From assembly GCF_002934685.1 (NCBI RefSeq), contig NZ_NKHL01000121.1:506461-570460 (forward strand): 64,000 nucleotides of DNA, given 5' to 3'. Source of the DNA: Pseudomonas bohemica (lineage in GTDB: Bacteria; Pseudomonadota; Gammaproteobacteria; Pseudomonadales; Pseudomonadaceae). Of the stretch, positions 44,673 through 54,290 are shown in pieces. Under the pieces are notes generated by a model. It did not search any database. It saw nothing but the letters and a program-made list of their open reading frames with translations, and was not told the DNA's origin. Position numbers and translations under genes: made by a program. How positions within the stretch are numbered: the stretch's first letter is position 1; the number at the start of each line of letters is the position of its first letter.

Positions 44673-44834
44673 ATGAATGTTCCTTCTAATCCTAAAAGGT
44701 GCGTACTGGCACCGCAGTGATTTCTTTGCTTCCCTTACTCACACCGAACATCGGATCACGTTATTTCATGCACCCATGCACCTCCCACCGAGCTCCTGGG
44801 CTGCGGCCAAGTCGTTTTTATTGGCAGATTTTTC

Positions 44835-46247
44835 TTAGAATGCGTTTTTATTGACGAAGCCCTTGAAGAGCGTCAGCAGGATGATTTTCATGTCCAGCCA
44901 GACCGACCAGTGCTCGATGTACTGCAGGTCGAATTCCACGCGTTTCTGCATCTTGTCCAGCGTGTCGGTTTCGCCACGCCAGCCGTTGATCTGCGCCCAA
45001 CCGGTGATGCCCGGCTTGACCTTGTGCCGCAGCATGTAGCCGGACACCTGCTTCCTGTATTGCTCGTTGTGCGCCACAGCGTGGGGGCGCGGGCCGACGA
45101 TCGACATCTCGCCGCGCAGCACATTGAAGAACTGTGGCAACTCGTCCAGCGATGTCCGACGCAGGAACGCGCCCAGAGGCGTGACCCGGCTGTCGTTGCG
45201 CGTCGCCTGGGTCACTACGTCGCCGTTTTCCTGAACGCTCATGCTGCGGAATTTCCAGACCATGATCGGTCGCCCGTCCAGCCCGTAACGACGCTGGCGA
45301 AACAGCACCGGGCCTTTTGATGTGAACTTGATCGCCAGGGCGATCAGCAGCAGCGGGAGGGCGATCATGGCGAGGATCAGGCTCGACAGCACGATGTCCT
45401 CGATGCGCTTGACCATGCTCCATGCGCCGTCCATGGGCGAGTCGAAAATACTGATGCTTGGCAGGCCGTTGATACTCTCGCTGCGGGCGTGCAACAACTC
45501 GAACATGAACACATCCGGGATCACGTAGACCGACGCAGTGGTGTCGCTCAGGCCCTTGATCAGTTCCTGCAAACGCGCCTGGGCACCCAGGGTCAAGGTG
45601 ATGTAGACCTTGTCGATCTTGCCGTCACGGGCGTCGGCGATCAGTTGGTCCAGATCGCCCAGCACCGGGATGCGTCGACCGATCCTCGCCAGATCCATCT
45701 GCTCCGGGGTTTCCTCATAAAAGCCCAGCAGGTCCAGGCCCATCCACGGTGCGCTCTCGATCGACATGGCCAGACGCTCTCCGCAGTGACCGGTGCCGAC
45801 GATCGCCACGCGGCGGGCGTTGAATCCGCGGCTGCGCAAGGTATGCAGCAAGCTGCGAATGGCCAGGCGGTAACCGCACAGCGCCATCAGGGCCGAGACG
45901 AACCAGGCCATCTGGCCATTGTTGGCGAGGTTGGCAGGATGCAGCAGTAGATAATCCACGAACAGCAGCAGGACGAAGGCCAGCCCCCAGTAGTTGGCGA
46001 CTTTCAGCAGTTCGCGCACGATGCGCTCGCCGCGCCACGAACCGTAAAGCTGGTGGTACTCGGCCAGCCAGTGGAACGCCACCGCCGCCAGCAGGATCTG
46101 CATCCAGGCTTCGGTACCCATCGGCGCGCCGGTGAGCATATTGATGCTGTAGCCAGCGATGGCGATGACGGCCAGATCCAGCAGCCGGTGTGCGACAGAC
46201 AAGGATGATTGATGAGCATGCAGGATGCCGCGAAGTGGTGTGCTCAT
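44835..46247 (-). CDS. undecaprenyl-phosphate glucose phosphotransferase (WcaJ type)
   Basis: A 470-residue initiating enzyme that loads a hexose-1-phosphate, usually glucose from UDP-glucose, onto undecaprenyl phosphate. Five N-terminal helices (about 20-135) and a CoA-binding-like domain (RRVAIVGTGHCGERLAMSI) precede the bacterial sugar transferase domain (about 275-470) with LFRQRRYGLDGRPIMVWKFRSM, TSLDELPQFFNVLRGEMSIVGPRPH and GITGWAQINGWRGETDTLDKM. The start at 46247 removes a non-conserved extension. It lies 13 bp downstream of a GT4 gene. Confidence 0.94.
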   Translation of the reverse strand: MSTPLRGILHAHQSSLSVAHRLLDLAVIAIAGYSINMLTGAPMGTEAWMQILLAAVAFHWLAEYHQLYGSWRGERIVRELLKVANYWGLAFVLLLFVDYLLLHPANLANNGQMAWFVSALMALCGYRLAIRSLLHTLRSRGFNARRVAIVGTGHCGERLAMSIESAPWMGLDLLGFYEETPEQMDLARIGRRIPVLGDLDQLIADARDGKIDKVYITLTLGAQARLQELIKGLSDTTASVYVIPDVFMFELLHARSESINGLPSISIFDSPMDGAWSMVKRIEDIVLSSLILAMIALPLLLIALAIKFTSKGPVLFRQRRYGLDGRPIMVWKFRSMSVQENGDVVTQATRNDSRVTPLGAFLRRTSLDELPQFFNVLRGEMSIVGPRPHAVAHNEQYRKQVSGYMLRHKVKPGITGWAQINGWRGETDTLDKMQKRVEFDLQYIEHWSVWLDMKIILLTLFKGFVNKNAF

Positions 46248-46260
46248 GTTCTGTGCTCGC

Positions 46261-47514
46261 TCAGACGGATTTAATCGGAACAACGCGGGCGGTCAGGTCG
46301 CTGGTTACCAAGCCGGGAGGGGCCAGGCTCGGAGCGACCAGGCTTGGAGCGGCCTGAGCCGTTCGGTAATGCGCGGGTTGACGGGCCTGGCGCGAGGCGC
46401 TCAGACGCAGTTCGACGAACTGACGCATTTCCTGCTCGAAACGCGCTTCACTGAAACGCTCGGCATTGGCCCGACAGGCCTGTGCGGTGATACGCCCGCC
46501 GGAAGTCTCGAAGGTTTTGACGGCCTCTATCAGCGACGCCGCGCTCTGCTCCTGGTAGAACACCCCGGTCGGTTGCGGGTGATCCAGGCCACAGACCGTT
46601 TCCAGCACGCCGCCCTTGCCAAAGGCGATGACTGGCGTGCCGCAGGCTTGGGCTTCGACCGGGCTAATGCCGAAGTCTTCTTCGGCGGCGAACACAAACG
46701 CCTTGGCATTGCGCATGTGTTCCTGCAGCACCGCGAACGGCTGATAACCGAGCAAAGTCACGTTGGGCGCATTGGCGGCCACAGCCTTGGCCTTTTGCAT
46801 CTCCGGGCCGTCGCCGACCACCACCAGACGCTTGTCCGGCATGGCGGCGAAGGCTTCGATGATCATCGGCATGCGCTTGTAGGGCACCATGCGCGAGGCC
46901 GTGAAGTAATAGTCCTTTTTGTCTTCCTGAATCGAGAAACCGCGCGTGTCCACTGGCGGGTAGATCACCGTGGACTCGCGGCGGTACGACTTGGTGATGC
47001 GCGCGCCGATGAAATGCGAATTGGCGATGAAGTCGTCCACCCCGGCGGCCGTGCGCTGATCCCACATGCGCATGTAATGCAGGATCATCCGCGCCACTTT
47101 GCCCTTCAGGCCGCTGTTCATGTTGGCTTCTTTCAGATACTGATGCTGCAGATCCCACGCATAGCGGATGGGCGAATGCACGTAGCTCACGTGCAACTGA
47201 TCGGGGCCGCACAGTACGCCTTTGGCCACTGCGTGGCTGCTGCTGATGATCAGGTCGTAACCGGAGAGGTCCAGTTGCTCGATGGCCATGGGCATCAGCG
47301 GCAGGTAGCGTTGATATTTGGTGCGGGCCTTGGGCAGGCGCTGGATGAAGGTGGTGGTTGCCACTTTGCCGCCCAGCTGCGCGCGGTCCTGATCGCTGAG
47401 GAAGTCGATAACGGAAAACAGATCCGCCTCGGGCCAGATTTTGATGAGCGATGCCAAAACCCTTTCGGCGCCGGCGTACGTCACCAGCCAGTCGTGGACG
47501 ATTGCGATTTTCAT
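46261..47514 (-). CDS. glycosyltransferase family 4
   Basis: A 417-residue GT-B glycosyltransferase. The N-terminal domain begins MKIAIVHDWLVTYAGAERVL, a pattern of WbaZ/mannosyltransferase-like enzymes, and the C-terminal domain contains the nucleotide-sugar Glu-x7-Glu motif in EEDFGISPVEAQACGTPVIAFGKGG (about 300-325). It would add one sugar to the lipid-linked repeat on the cytoplasmic face. The last 40 residues are unusual: a low-complexity proline/alanine stretch (APSLVAPSLAPPGLV) beyond the fold. Start at 47514 places the conserved MKIAIVHDW at the N-terminus. Confidence 0.93.
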   Translation of the reverse strand: MKIAIVHDWLVTYAGAERVLASLIKIWPEADLFSVIDFLSDQDRAQLGGKVATTTFIQRLPKARTKYQRYLPLMPMAIEQLDLSGYDLIISSSHAVAKGVLCGPDQLHVSYVHSPIRYAWDLQHQYLKEANMNSGLKGKVARMILHYMRMWDQRTAAGVDDFIANSHFIGARITKSYRRESTVIYPPVDTRGFSIQEDKKDYYFTASRMVPYKRMPMIIEAFAAMPDKRLVVVGDGPEMQKAKAVAANAPNVTLLGYQPFAVLQEHMRNAKAFVFAAEEDFGISPVEAQACGTPVIAFGKGGVLETVCGLDHPQPTGVFYQEQSAASLIEAVKTFETSGGRITAQACRANAERFSEARFEQEMRQFVELRLSASRQARQPAHYRTAQAAPSLVAPSLAPPGLVTSDLTARVVPIKSV

Positions 47515-47606
47515 TGGAATTCTCTGCAGACGGCTCAAGGACACCCGGCACTCGAAGTGAGGTTCGAGTGGGCGTCTTGAGCGGTTGTAATTACGCAGGC
47601 ATGACT

Positions 47607-48647
47607 TCAGACGCTGATGGTTTGCGTCTTGGCCTTGCGATTATTGAGGCGTTTTCCAAGTTGAATGAAAGGCGACTCGATGTAGCGAAAGCACAAATGG
47701 GCGGCGCCCAGTGTCAGGAGGGTGGCGAACAGCGCGATGATCAGCGGCGACGCGCCGGTCCCTCCCAGGACAAACTCTCCAAGCATCAACATTGAAGGGT
47801 GCAGCAGGTACAGCGAATAGCTCACCGCGCCCAGCCAGACCAGCGCCGGGTGATTCAGGCGCACGCTGCGAGTCAGCAACAGGAAACTGCTGATGGCCAG
47901 CGCGTAGGTGAAGCAGTAGCGGCCCCAGGTTTCCCCGGTACCCATGTCCTTGCTGTACGCCATGATCAGCGTCGGTGGCAGGATCACAACGAAGCCGATC
48001 AACAGCATTTTCAGATTGCGGGTCAGTTCGTTGCTGTGTTCGGCCAACAGCCATTGGCGCCAGATCGAGCCGAAGAACATCAGCGAAAGGGCCAGCGGCA
48101 AGGCCACCGGCAATTTGCGTTCGCTCAACGCGCGAACCACGGCCATGGCCAGCGCCATCAGCAGAAACGCCAGCGAGCAGCGCGCCCGGAATGTCTGGTC
48201 ATACAGCTTGCCGCTGATGAACAGCGCCAGGCACAGCCCGTAAAACACCAGTTCGATGAACAGCGTCCAGTACAGACCGATCACATCGTCGAAGCCCAGT
48301 GCCGCCTGCACCATGGTGATGTTGGCGACAATCTGTGCGAGGGACGGCAGCGGCGCCCCGGTCAGTTTGAGCACGACCACGAAAATCAGCAGCGACACCC
48401 AATACGCCGGATACAGGCGCATGAAGCGTGAGATCAGAAACCGCTGCGCGCCATCGGGGCCGGGTTTGAGACTGTAGGGAATCACCACACCGCTGATCAT
48501 GAAGAACCACAGCACCCCCAGCTTGCCCGGGTCGATCAGGTAATCGAGGATCCAGACATGGCCGATGGCCGGCCCGTAGAGGTGGGTGAACACCACCATC
48601 AAGGCCGCGATACCGCGCAATGCGTCGAGATAGGCCAAACGTTTCAT
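47607..48647 (-). CDS. acyltransferase family 3 (OafA-like)
   Basis: A 346-residue polytopic O-acyltransferase with about ten helices. The N-terminal MKRLAYLDALRGIAALMVVFTHLYG contains the conserved Arg-Gly and His of the Acyl_transf_3 family, and LWFFMISGVVIPYSL and RFMRLYPAYW are further landmarks. It would acetylate or otherwise acylate a sugar of the repeat, moving the acyl group across the membrane. ATG 48647 is preferred to ATG 48653 because a TGAGG ribosome site lies 7 nt before it. It starts 9 bp after the preceding glycosyltransferase gene. Confidence 0.92.
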   Translation of the reverse strand: MKRLAYLDALRGIAALMVVFTHLYGPAIGHVWILDYLIDPGKLGVLWFFMISGVVIPYSLKPGPDGAQRFLISRFMRLYPAYWVSLLIFVVVLKLTGAPLPSLAQIVANITMVQAALGFDDVIGLYWTLFIELVFYGLCLALFISGKLYDQTFRARCSLAFLLMALAMAVVRALSERKLPVALPLALSLMFFGSIWRQWLLAEHSNELTRNLKMLLIGFVVILPPTLIMAYSKDMGTGETWGRYCFTYALAISSFLLLTRSVRLNHPALVWLGAVSYSLYLLHPSMLMLGEFVLGGTGASPLIIALFATLLTLGAAHLCFRYIESPFIQLGKRLNNRKAKTQTISV

Positions 48648-48656
48648 GGGCATGCC

Positions 48657-49778
48657 TCAGAGCTTGCTGGAGGATTCACGGCGCAGCGCGTCGTTGCCGG
48701 TGCTGGTGCGACGATCCTCGGGTTGGTTGAGCAGGGTGTCGATGCGTTGCGACACGCGCCGTGCCGACTCGTCCCAGGAGAAGCGCGCCACGTTGTTCAG
48801 GCCGCGCCGACGCAGTGACTGGCGCAGCGGCAGGTCGGTGAGGATGCGTTCCATCGCTGCAGCCATGTGCGTCTCGTCTATCGGGTCGAAGTACAACGCA
48901 CTGGCCTGCAGCACTTCCGGAATCGACGCTGCGTTAGCCGCCAGCACCGGGCAACCGCAGGCTTGCGCTTCCAGCGGCGGAATGCCGAAACCTTCGTACA
49001 GCGAAGGGAAGATGAATGCCGTGGCGCCCTGATACTGCTCGATCAACTGTTCATCGCTCAAACGCCCCAGAAAGCGGATGCGTCGATCGCGACTGGCCAG
49101 GCGTTGCAGGTTGTCATCGGCGAACACGTCGCTGGCCCCGCCGACGATGTGCAGTTGCAGGTCATCGTGGTCGCGCAGCATCAGGAACGCTTGAATCATG
49201 CGGCTGAAGTTTTTGTGGGCGCTGGGCGAGGACACCGCCAGCAGGTATTCCGCTTGGTCCTTGAGCGGCGGGCCGGGCTGAAAGGCGCCGCTCACGGCAT
49301 TGGGTACCACGAAGATCTTCTTCTCCGGGTAGTTGTAGAACTGCGAAATCTCGCCTTTGGAGAAGTTGCTGACCGTCAGTAGCGCCTTGACCCGGGAGAG
49401 CATGATCGGCGTCATGGTTCGGTACAGCAGGCGAAACATTCGGGTGTAGCTTTCCGGGTGGCGGACGTAGGTGACGTCGTGGTGGGTCGCGATCTGGTTG
49501 CCGTAGAACAAGGGGGCGGTGCTGCATAGGGAAATCAGCAGCGGGTTGCCATGACTGCGCAAATAGAGCGGCAGGTCCAGTTGTTCCCACAGATGGCCAG
49601 TGCGGCGACCGATGCATTGCACGTTCAGCGCGCGGGCGGTGTCGTGCATTTTGATGTCGTGGGGCGCGACGAATACCAGATCGTCACGCAGTTGTTTGAG
49701 TGCCAGACAGGTCTGTTCAGCGAAGCGTTGAACGCCGCGCAGCTCCTGCGTCAGAAAACGTGCATTGATCACAATCAT
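48657..49778 (-). CDS. glycosyltransferase family 4
   Basis: A 373-residue GT-B enzyme. Starting at 49778 gives MIVINARFLTQELRGVQRFAEQ, the usual opening of GT4 enzymes that act on bacterial polysaccharides (mannosyl- or rhamnosyltransferase-like). SSPSAHKNFSRMIQAF and the Glu-x7-Glu motif in SLYEGFGIPPLEAQACGCPV (about 285-304) bind the nucleotide sugar. It is the first gene after a 746-bp non-coding insertion in the operon. The donor sugar is not predictable. Confidence 0.93.
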   Translation of the reverse strand: MIVINARFLTQELRGVQRFAEQTCLALKQLRDDLVFVAPHDIKMHDTARALNVQCIGRRTGHLWEQLDLPLYLRSHGNPLLISLCSTAPLFYGNQIATHHDVTYVRHPESYTRMFRLLYRTMTPIMLSRVKALLTVSNFSKGEISQFYNYPEKKIFVVPNAVSGAFQPGPPLKDQAEYLLAVSSPSAHKNFSRMIQAFLMLRDHDDLQLHIVGGASDVFADDNLQRLASRDRRIRFLGRLSDEQLIEQYQGATAFIFPSLYEGFGIPPLEAQACGCPVLAANAASIPEVLQASALYFDPIDETHMAAAMERILTDLPLRQSLRRRGLNNVARFSWDESARRVSQRIDTLLNQPEDRRTSTGNDALRRESSSKL

Positions 49779-49959
49779 TGTGGGCGACCTGTTGAAAATG
49801 GAATGGGTCGTGCGTAGGTCCGCGAGCGTTCTGAATGAATGGGACGCTCTCAATGCGGACATAAAAAGGTTGTTGCTTGGAAACGGGCAGCGGTTCGTTT
49901 TGGCAGTGGGTTTTGGCCGTACATCCATTTCTGCGGTAACGGCGACTTACAGTTGCGCC

Positions 49960-50400
49960 TTACGGCGGGCTACTTTTTCCAAGAGCCGAATGTCGGACCA
50001 CGAACAAGTAATCAAAAAGACCCTACTGCTGGTTTGGCCTGCACCCAAGTCGCGATCTGTGTCGTCTGAGCTGTCGCGTTATAAGAGCAACGGCAAGTTC
50101 AAGAGCAAACGCTGAAGCGGCAGGCTGACTCGATCCCAATGGGAGACGTCGCAGGTTACGACGGCAGCGAAAGCGGTGGGTCAGTTATAGGTGTGTTGTC
50201 TGGCCGTCCGCATTCGCGGCTGTCGCACAGCTCCAGCAGCTCCCACAGGTACAGCACCGTCCGGCAAATCCTGCTCTTGCTCTTAATGCGCGAAAGTCCA
50301 GATGCCGCCGAACGCGACTTGGGTGCAGGCCAAACCAGGAGCAGAAGCGCTTTGGTTACTTTCGCGTTTTTCGAAAGTCACCTGCCGGGGGCGGAAAAGT
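49960..50400. mobile_element. MITE-like inverted-repeat element inside the EPS operon
   Basis: Perfect 24-bp inverted repeats, 50031-50054 (GGTTTGGCCTGCACCCAAGT...) and 50313-50336, bound a 306-bp core. Weaker inverted similarity continues outward to about 49960 and 50400 (GCCTTACGGCGGGCTAC against GACTTTCGAAAAACGCG... on the other side). The interior 50084-50250 aligns with 5284-5450 of the element at 5.2 kb. It encodes no credible protein and separates two genes of a tightly packed operon. Confidence 0.65.
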
Positions 50401-50524
50401 GAATCCGCGCCACCACCGATAACGAATATATCCACTATCCCGGCGCCACTCTCTACGCTTGTTCCTCAATATCGAACGTACACATCCACCCAAAATCACA
50501 ACCACACGAAAAAAACGCTGCAAA

Positions 50525-51847
50525 TCAAGGCAAGGCAAACAGCGCAGGGCGGGTGCCCAGCGTAATTATTTTGGGGAAGTCATCAATCGGCACCTGGGCC
50601 GAGCAACGTCCCTCATTGCAGTTCCAGGGAATGCCGCTGTCGACCAGATCCTTTTGCGGCTCCCGGGTATCGATGTACTGCACATTGCCGCGTAACACAC
50701 TGCTGGCATCGACCTTGATCGATCGCGGGTAACCGGCCGTCCAGGCGACCATGATCTGTTCCGAACCCCGCGCAAACCGCAGCAAATACTGCGAGTCGAT
50801 CTCACGACTCTTCTCCGCGTCGTAGCGGAACTGATGCAACGTCGGGCTGATAGCCTTCAGCGTCAGATACGCCTGCTTGACGCTGAGATCCTGATGGAGC
50901 AGACCGAAATTCTGCTCTGGGTCAGTGTTGTCCGGACCGTCGTCGAGCAGGCCGTTCCACCACATCCCCTTGATATTGGGCACCGTTTGCGCAAGAAAGA
51001 AACTGCGCGCCAGGAAGGCGGCCTGGGTTTTTTCATCGACACCGCAGCGCCCCTCGTTGCTTGGCCATCCCATCTCCGTCAGGTACAGCGGCACGGGTGC
51101 ATTGTTTCGGGTCTTGTCCTTGAGGTCGTCGTTGATCCTTCGTAGCCAGGCAATCCAGTTTTCCGGGGTGTTGCGCTCGTCCGAGCGACAATGCACGTAA
51201 GGGTGCAGCGACAGTCCATCCACAAAATTGAGGATGCCGGATTCCACCAGCCGATCGGCAAATCCCAGGTCCATGCCTTGGCTGGTCACTGCGCCCGCCA
51301 GAATCAACATCGGCCGCTGATTGGCGCGGATGCGTCTGGCGGCTTCTTCAACCATCACGCTGTAGTCCTTGCCGAATGCCGGATCAACCGGATTCTCCCT
51401 GTCCCACTCGTTCCAGATTTCGTAGAAGTCCACGTTGTCGCTGAGCTGCCGGGTCACGAAACTGACGTAGTTGCTGTACCCGTCACGCACAATGGGTTTA
51501 CGCGGCTTGGCGTAGTTGTCGTAGAACGGGTTGCCGTAGCCCAGCACCAGCAGTGGCCGAAGCCGGTGTTCCTGGGTCTGGCCCAGATATGTCTGCCAGG
51601 AGGGTTCGATCTTCATCAAGCCTCGTCGGGGCTCGGCGCTGGACCAGTAGGCGTCATCGCGCACCGAGTCCACGCCCGCGTCCTGAAGCAATTGCAAGGC
51701 TTTGGCCGGTAAGGTGTTCCTGTTCATCAGATGGGTATCGACCCCAAGGATGAATGTGTCGTCGGCGCCGGCTGCGCAGTTGAGGAACAAACCCAGCAGC
51801 AGGAGCAAAAAGGGTCGTCGTAACCTCGTCAGGCGCATGATGGGCAT
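50525..51847 (-). CDS. exported glycoside hydrolase, PslG-like (clan A)
   Basis: A 440-residue secreted (beta/alpha)8 hydrolase. A signal peptide (about 1-28, LLLLLGLFLNCAAGADD) leads to the periplasm. The acid/base Glu is in FYEIWNEWDRE (Glu147) and the nucleophile in LYLTEMGWPS (Glu258), the spacing expected of GH39/GH5-like enzymes. PslG, encoded in the Psl exopolysaccharide locus of P. aeruginosa, is the nearest functional analogue I know and trims its own polymer. Here it probably edits or releases the EPS made by the operon. ATG 51847 is favoured over TTG 51859. Confidence 0.85.
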   Translation of the reverse strand: MPIMRLTRLRRPFLLLLLGLFLNCAAGADDTFILGVDTHLMNRNTLPAKALQLLQDAGVDSVRDDAYWSSAEPRRGLMKIEPSWQTYLGQTQEHRLRPLLVLGYGNPFYDNYAKPRKPIVRDGYSNYVSFVTRQLSDNVDFYEIWNEWDRENPVDPAFGKDYSVMVEEAARRIRANQRPMLILAGAVTSQGMDLGFADRLVESGILNFVDGLSLHPYVHCRSDERNTPENWIAWLRRINDDLKDKTRNNAPVPLYLTEMGWPSNEGRCGVDEKTQAAFLARSFFLAQTVPNIKGMWWNGLLDDGPDNTDPEQNFGLLHQDLSVKQAYLTLKAISPTLHQFRYDAEKSREIDSQYLLRFARGSEQIMVAWTAGYPRSIKVDASSVLRGNVQYIDTREPQKDLVDSGIPWNCNEGRCSAQVPIDDFPKIITLGTRPALFALP

Positions 51848-51936
51848 GGTTTGTCTCAATGAAGAGGCACGGTCCGGAGCGCTTGCTCAGGTAGGTCTCG
51901 GGCCGTCGGCTAGTGGAATCGCGTGACTGCAGGTCT

Positions 51937-53190
51937 TCAAACGGGATGAGGCAAGACCGTCAAGTCGCGATGCACGATGTTGTCCAGCAAGGTCTGGGCG
52001 AAGATGCTTTCGTAGCTGTCCAGCATCAGCTCCAGATCCAACAGCGACGCGACACTGACTCGCGCCTGATTGCTCAGCCGGGCCAGCAGTTCCGGTTGCT
52101 GATGCAACCTGAGCATGGCGTGTCCCAGCGAGTCAGGGTCGCTCGGGCTGCACAGCAAGCCGTTGAGCGGGTCCTGGATGATCTCCGGCAGCCCGCCCAT
52201 GCGGCTGGCGATGACCGGTACCGAATGCGCGCAGGCCTCGACTGCGACCATGCCGAATGGCTCGTTCCACATCGAGGGCACCACGGCCACGTCGATCTGC
52301 TTGTAAAACGCTTCAGGCTTCTGGTAGCCGACGAAATTGATCTTTGGTGAAGTGGCCAGCGCCTTGAAGGCAGCCTCATCGCAAGGCTGGCCGCGCCCCG
52401 CAATCTGCAGCGTCGCGTCGAACGGCAAACGCTGGAATTGCTCGATGAGCCAGCGTACGCCTTTCTGCTCGGACAGGGTGCCCATATATCCGAAACGCAG
52501 TGGCGCTCTTTTCATCGCCGGATCGATCTGGCGTTGCCGGCTCAGCGAGTTACGCGCCGGCGCATACGGACTGGCGTTGTGCACCACGTAGCCTTTGGCG
52601 GCGTTGAAGTAACCGCGTGTTTGCAGCTTGTCGAGGATGAACTGACTGACGCCAACCACCGTCGACACCTGCGCCGAGCGTGCATCGTGGCCCTTGCGAA
52701 ACGCCTGGCAACTGCTGCACTGCTGCTGACAGCACTGGCCGCGCTTGAACATGTTGCTGCTCGGGCACATCAGATACATGTCGTGCAGCACCTGCACGAT
52801 AGGCAGTTGCGCGGCGGTGATCTCGTCCCACACCGACACCGACCATCCCGACAGGTTGTGGCAGACCACCAGTTGCGGTTGCTCGATGGCGATCACCTGT
52901 TTCACGTAGCGGCGCATGGCACCGTTGTAGCGATCGCGCAGATGCCAGCCCAGACGCGCCAGGCGCCCCGGACGCTGTGCGCCGAAGTGCCAGTAGAAAT
53001 TGCGCAGACCGGCGCGATGAACCGTGACGTCATTGACCGTCTCGGTCGACAGCCCCGCGTCGGGACCGGTCACCAGCACGCTGACCTGACAGCCGCGTTG
53101 CTGCAGGCCTTCGACAGTGCGTTGCAGAACGATCTCCGCGCCGCCGCCGATGTGAGGTGAGTACAGGCTGCTGATGAACAGTATTTTCAT
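51937..53190 (-). CDS. glycosyltransferase family 4
   Basis: A 417-residue GT-B enzyme with the glycine-rich acceptor loop MKILFISSLYSPHIGGGAEIVLQRTVEGL and the nucleotide-sugar site PSMWNEPFGMVAVEACAHSVPVIASRMGGLPEII. Between the domains lies a cysteine cluster (Cys142, 153, 154, 158, 161: CPSSNMFKRGQCCQQQCSSC), a feature seen in a subset of GT4 enzymes and possibly metal-binding. It overlaps the upstream GT2 gene by 4 bp, so both are translated together. The sugar is not predictable. Confidence 0.93.
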   Translation of the reverse strand: MKILFISSLYSPHIGGGAEIVLQRTVEGLQQRGCQVSVLVTGPDAGLSTETVNDVTVHRAGLRNFYWHFGAQRPGRLARLGWHLRDRYNGAMRRYVKQVIAIEQPQLVVCHNLSGWSVSVWDEITAAQLPIVQVLHDMYLMCPSSNMFKRGQCCQQQCSSCQAFRKGHDARSAQVSTVVGVSQFILDKLQTRGYFNAAKGYVVHNASPYAPARNSLSRQRQIDPAMKRAPLRFGYMGTLSEQKGVRWLIEQFQRLPFDATLQIAGRGQPCDEAAFKALATSPKINFVGYQKPEAFYKQIDVAVVPSMWNEPFGMVAVEACAHSVPVIASRMGGLPEIIQDPLNGLLCSPSDPDSLGHAMLRLHQQPELLARLSNQARVSVASLLDLELMLDSYESIFAQTLLDNIVHRDLTVLPHPV

Positions 53191-54188
53191 AACGGATACG
53201 ACTGATTCAGACCCAGTACGCCGGACTCACCGTCGCGGATGGCTTTTTCGATCAGGCTCAGACGCTCTTCGGCGCCACGCCGCTTGGCGATCAGCCGCAG
53301 CAGGCGGAAGAACACCCAGCGGTTGAGGCCATACAGCAGCGAAGAGTTGGCCCAGACGTTCTTGTCGAACCAGGCCTGGTTGCGCGCCCCGTAGTAGGCG
53401 CGCAAGTCCGAACCGCCCAGCAGAAAACTCTCGTAGATGTTGTTGGTGCGGGCCTTGATGTTCCAGGAGCTTTCCAGGTCATCGAGCACCGCCTCCGGCA
53501 CCAGGAAGATCCGTCCGCCGCCGGCGGTGATGCGCCAGGTGTATTCGCTGTCATCGGCGTAGAGCATCAGCGCGTCCAGCGGCAGGCCGATCTTGCGATA
53601 CAGATTGCGATGGGCGAGCAGGCCACCGTAGGTCGCGAATGGCAGTTGCACCATTTGCAGTTTGTCGTGGGCACCCTGCGGCGCGCCCCAAGGCAGACGG
53701 CGCCAGATCTTGTAGGGCAGTTGCGCGATGTGAAAACCGAAAAAGCTCGATCGCCGCTGGATCGCGAAACGCTTCGGCACCCCGGCGGCGATATCGGCCT
53801 GATGCGTGGGGCGGAAACCCAGCACAGCGGCTTTTTCTTCACCGTCGATCAGCTTGCGATCTTCAAGGACTTGATGCAGCGTGGCGATGGCGTTGATGGT
53901 CGGCGCATTGTCGTCGTCCATCAGCCAGATATGCTCGGCACCAGCATCCAGTGCGGCCTGAATCCCCACCGAATACCCGCGGGCGGAACCGGTGTTCTCA
54001 TGCATGTAGATGACGCTGACCTGATCCGGCCAGGTGCGGCGCAGGGTGTCCAGCGGCGCGGTCGAAGCGTTGCTGACAATGATCACGCGATCGATCAACG
54101 GGCTTTCCAGCGAACGGCTGACCAGCGTGTGCAAGTAGTTGAAACGGTCACCATAGGTGAGCGTCACCAGCGTCGTTTTCGGGGTCAT
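53187..54188 (-). CDS. glycosyltransferase family 2 (GlfT/rhamnosyltransferase-like)
   Basis: A 333-residue GT-A enzyme. TTLVTLTYGDRFNYLHTLVSRSL opens the fold, SNASTAP and HENTGSARGYSVGIQAAL bind the nucleotide, and IWLMDDDNAP carries the metal-binding acidic motif (about 95-98). The long C-terminal part with DDSEYTWRITAGGGRIFLVPEA resembles galactofuranosyl- and rhamnosyltransferases. ATG 54188 is chosen since MTPKTTLVTLTYG fits the family N-terminus. It is the first gene after a 235-bp gap holding a REP pair, downstream of rfaH. Confidence 0.92.
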   Translation of the reverse strand: MTPKTTLVTLTYGDRFNYLHTLVSRSLESPLIDRVIIVSNASTAPLDTLRRTWPDQVSVIYMHENTGSARGYSVGIQAALDAGAEHIWLMDDDNAPTINAIATLHQVLEDRKLIDGEEKAAVLGFRPTHQADIAAGVPKRFAIQRRSSFFGFHIAQLPYKIWRRLPWGAPQGAHDKLQMVQLPFATYGGLLAHRNLYRKIGLPLDALMLYADDSEYTWRITAGGGRIFLVPEAVLDDLESSWNIKARTNNIYESFLLGGSDLRAYYGARNQAWFDKNVWANSSLLYGLNRWVFFRLLRLIAKRRGAEERLSLIEKAIRDGESGVLGLNQSYPL

Positions 54189-54290
54189 GGTGAGTTTCCG
54201 GGCAAAGGGGTTCAAGAGGCTGAAAGCATCAGCCCCGGGCGGATGGGTATGAAGAAAATGGAACGACGTGTTTCAACCGGCCCAACCTGA

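Noticed and set aside
46225..47580. 451-codon plus-strand frame
   Set aside because: Antisense to a GT4 gene with intact motifs.
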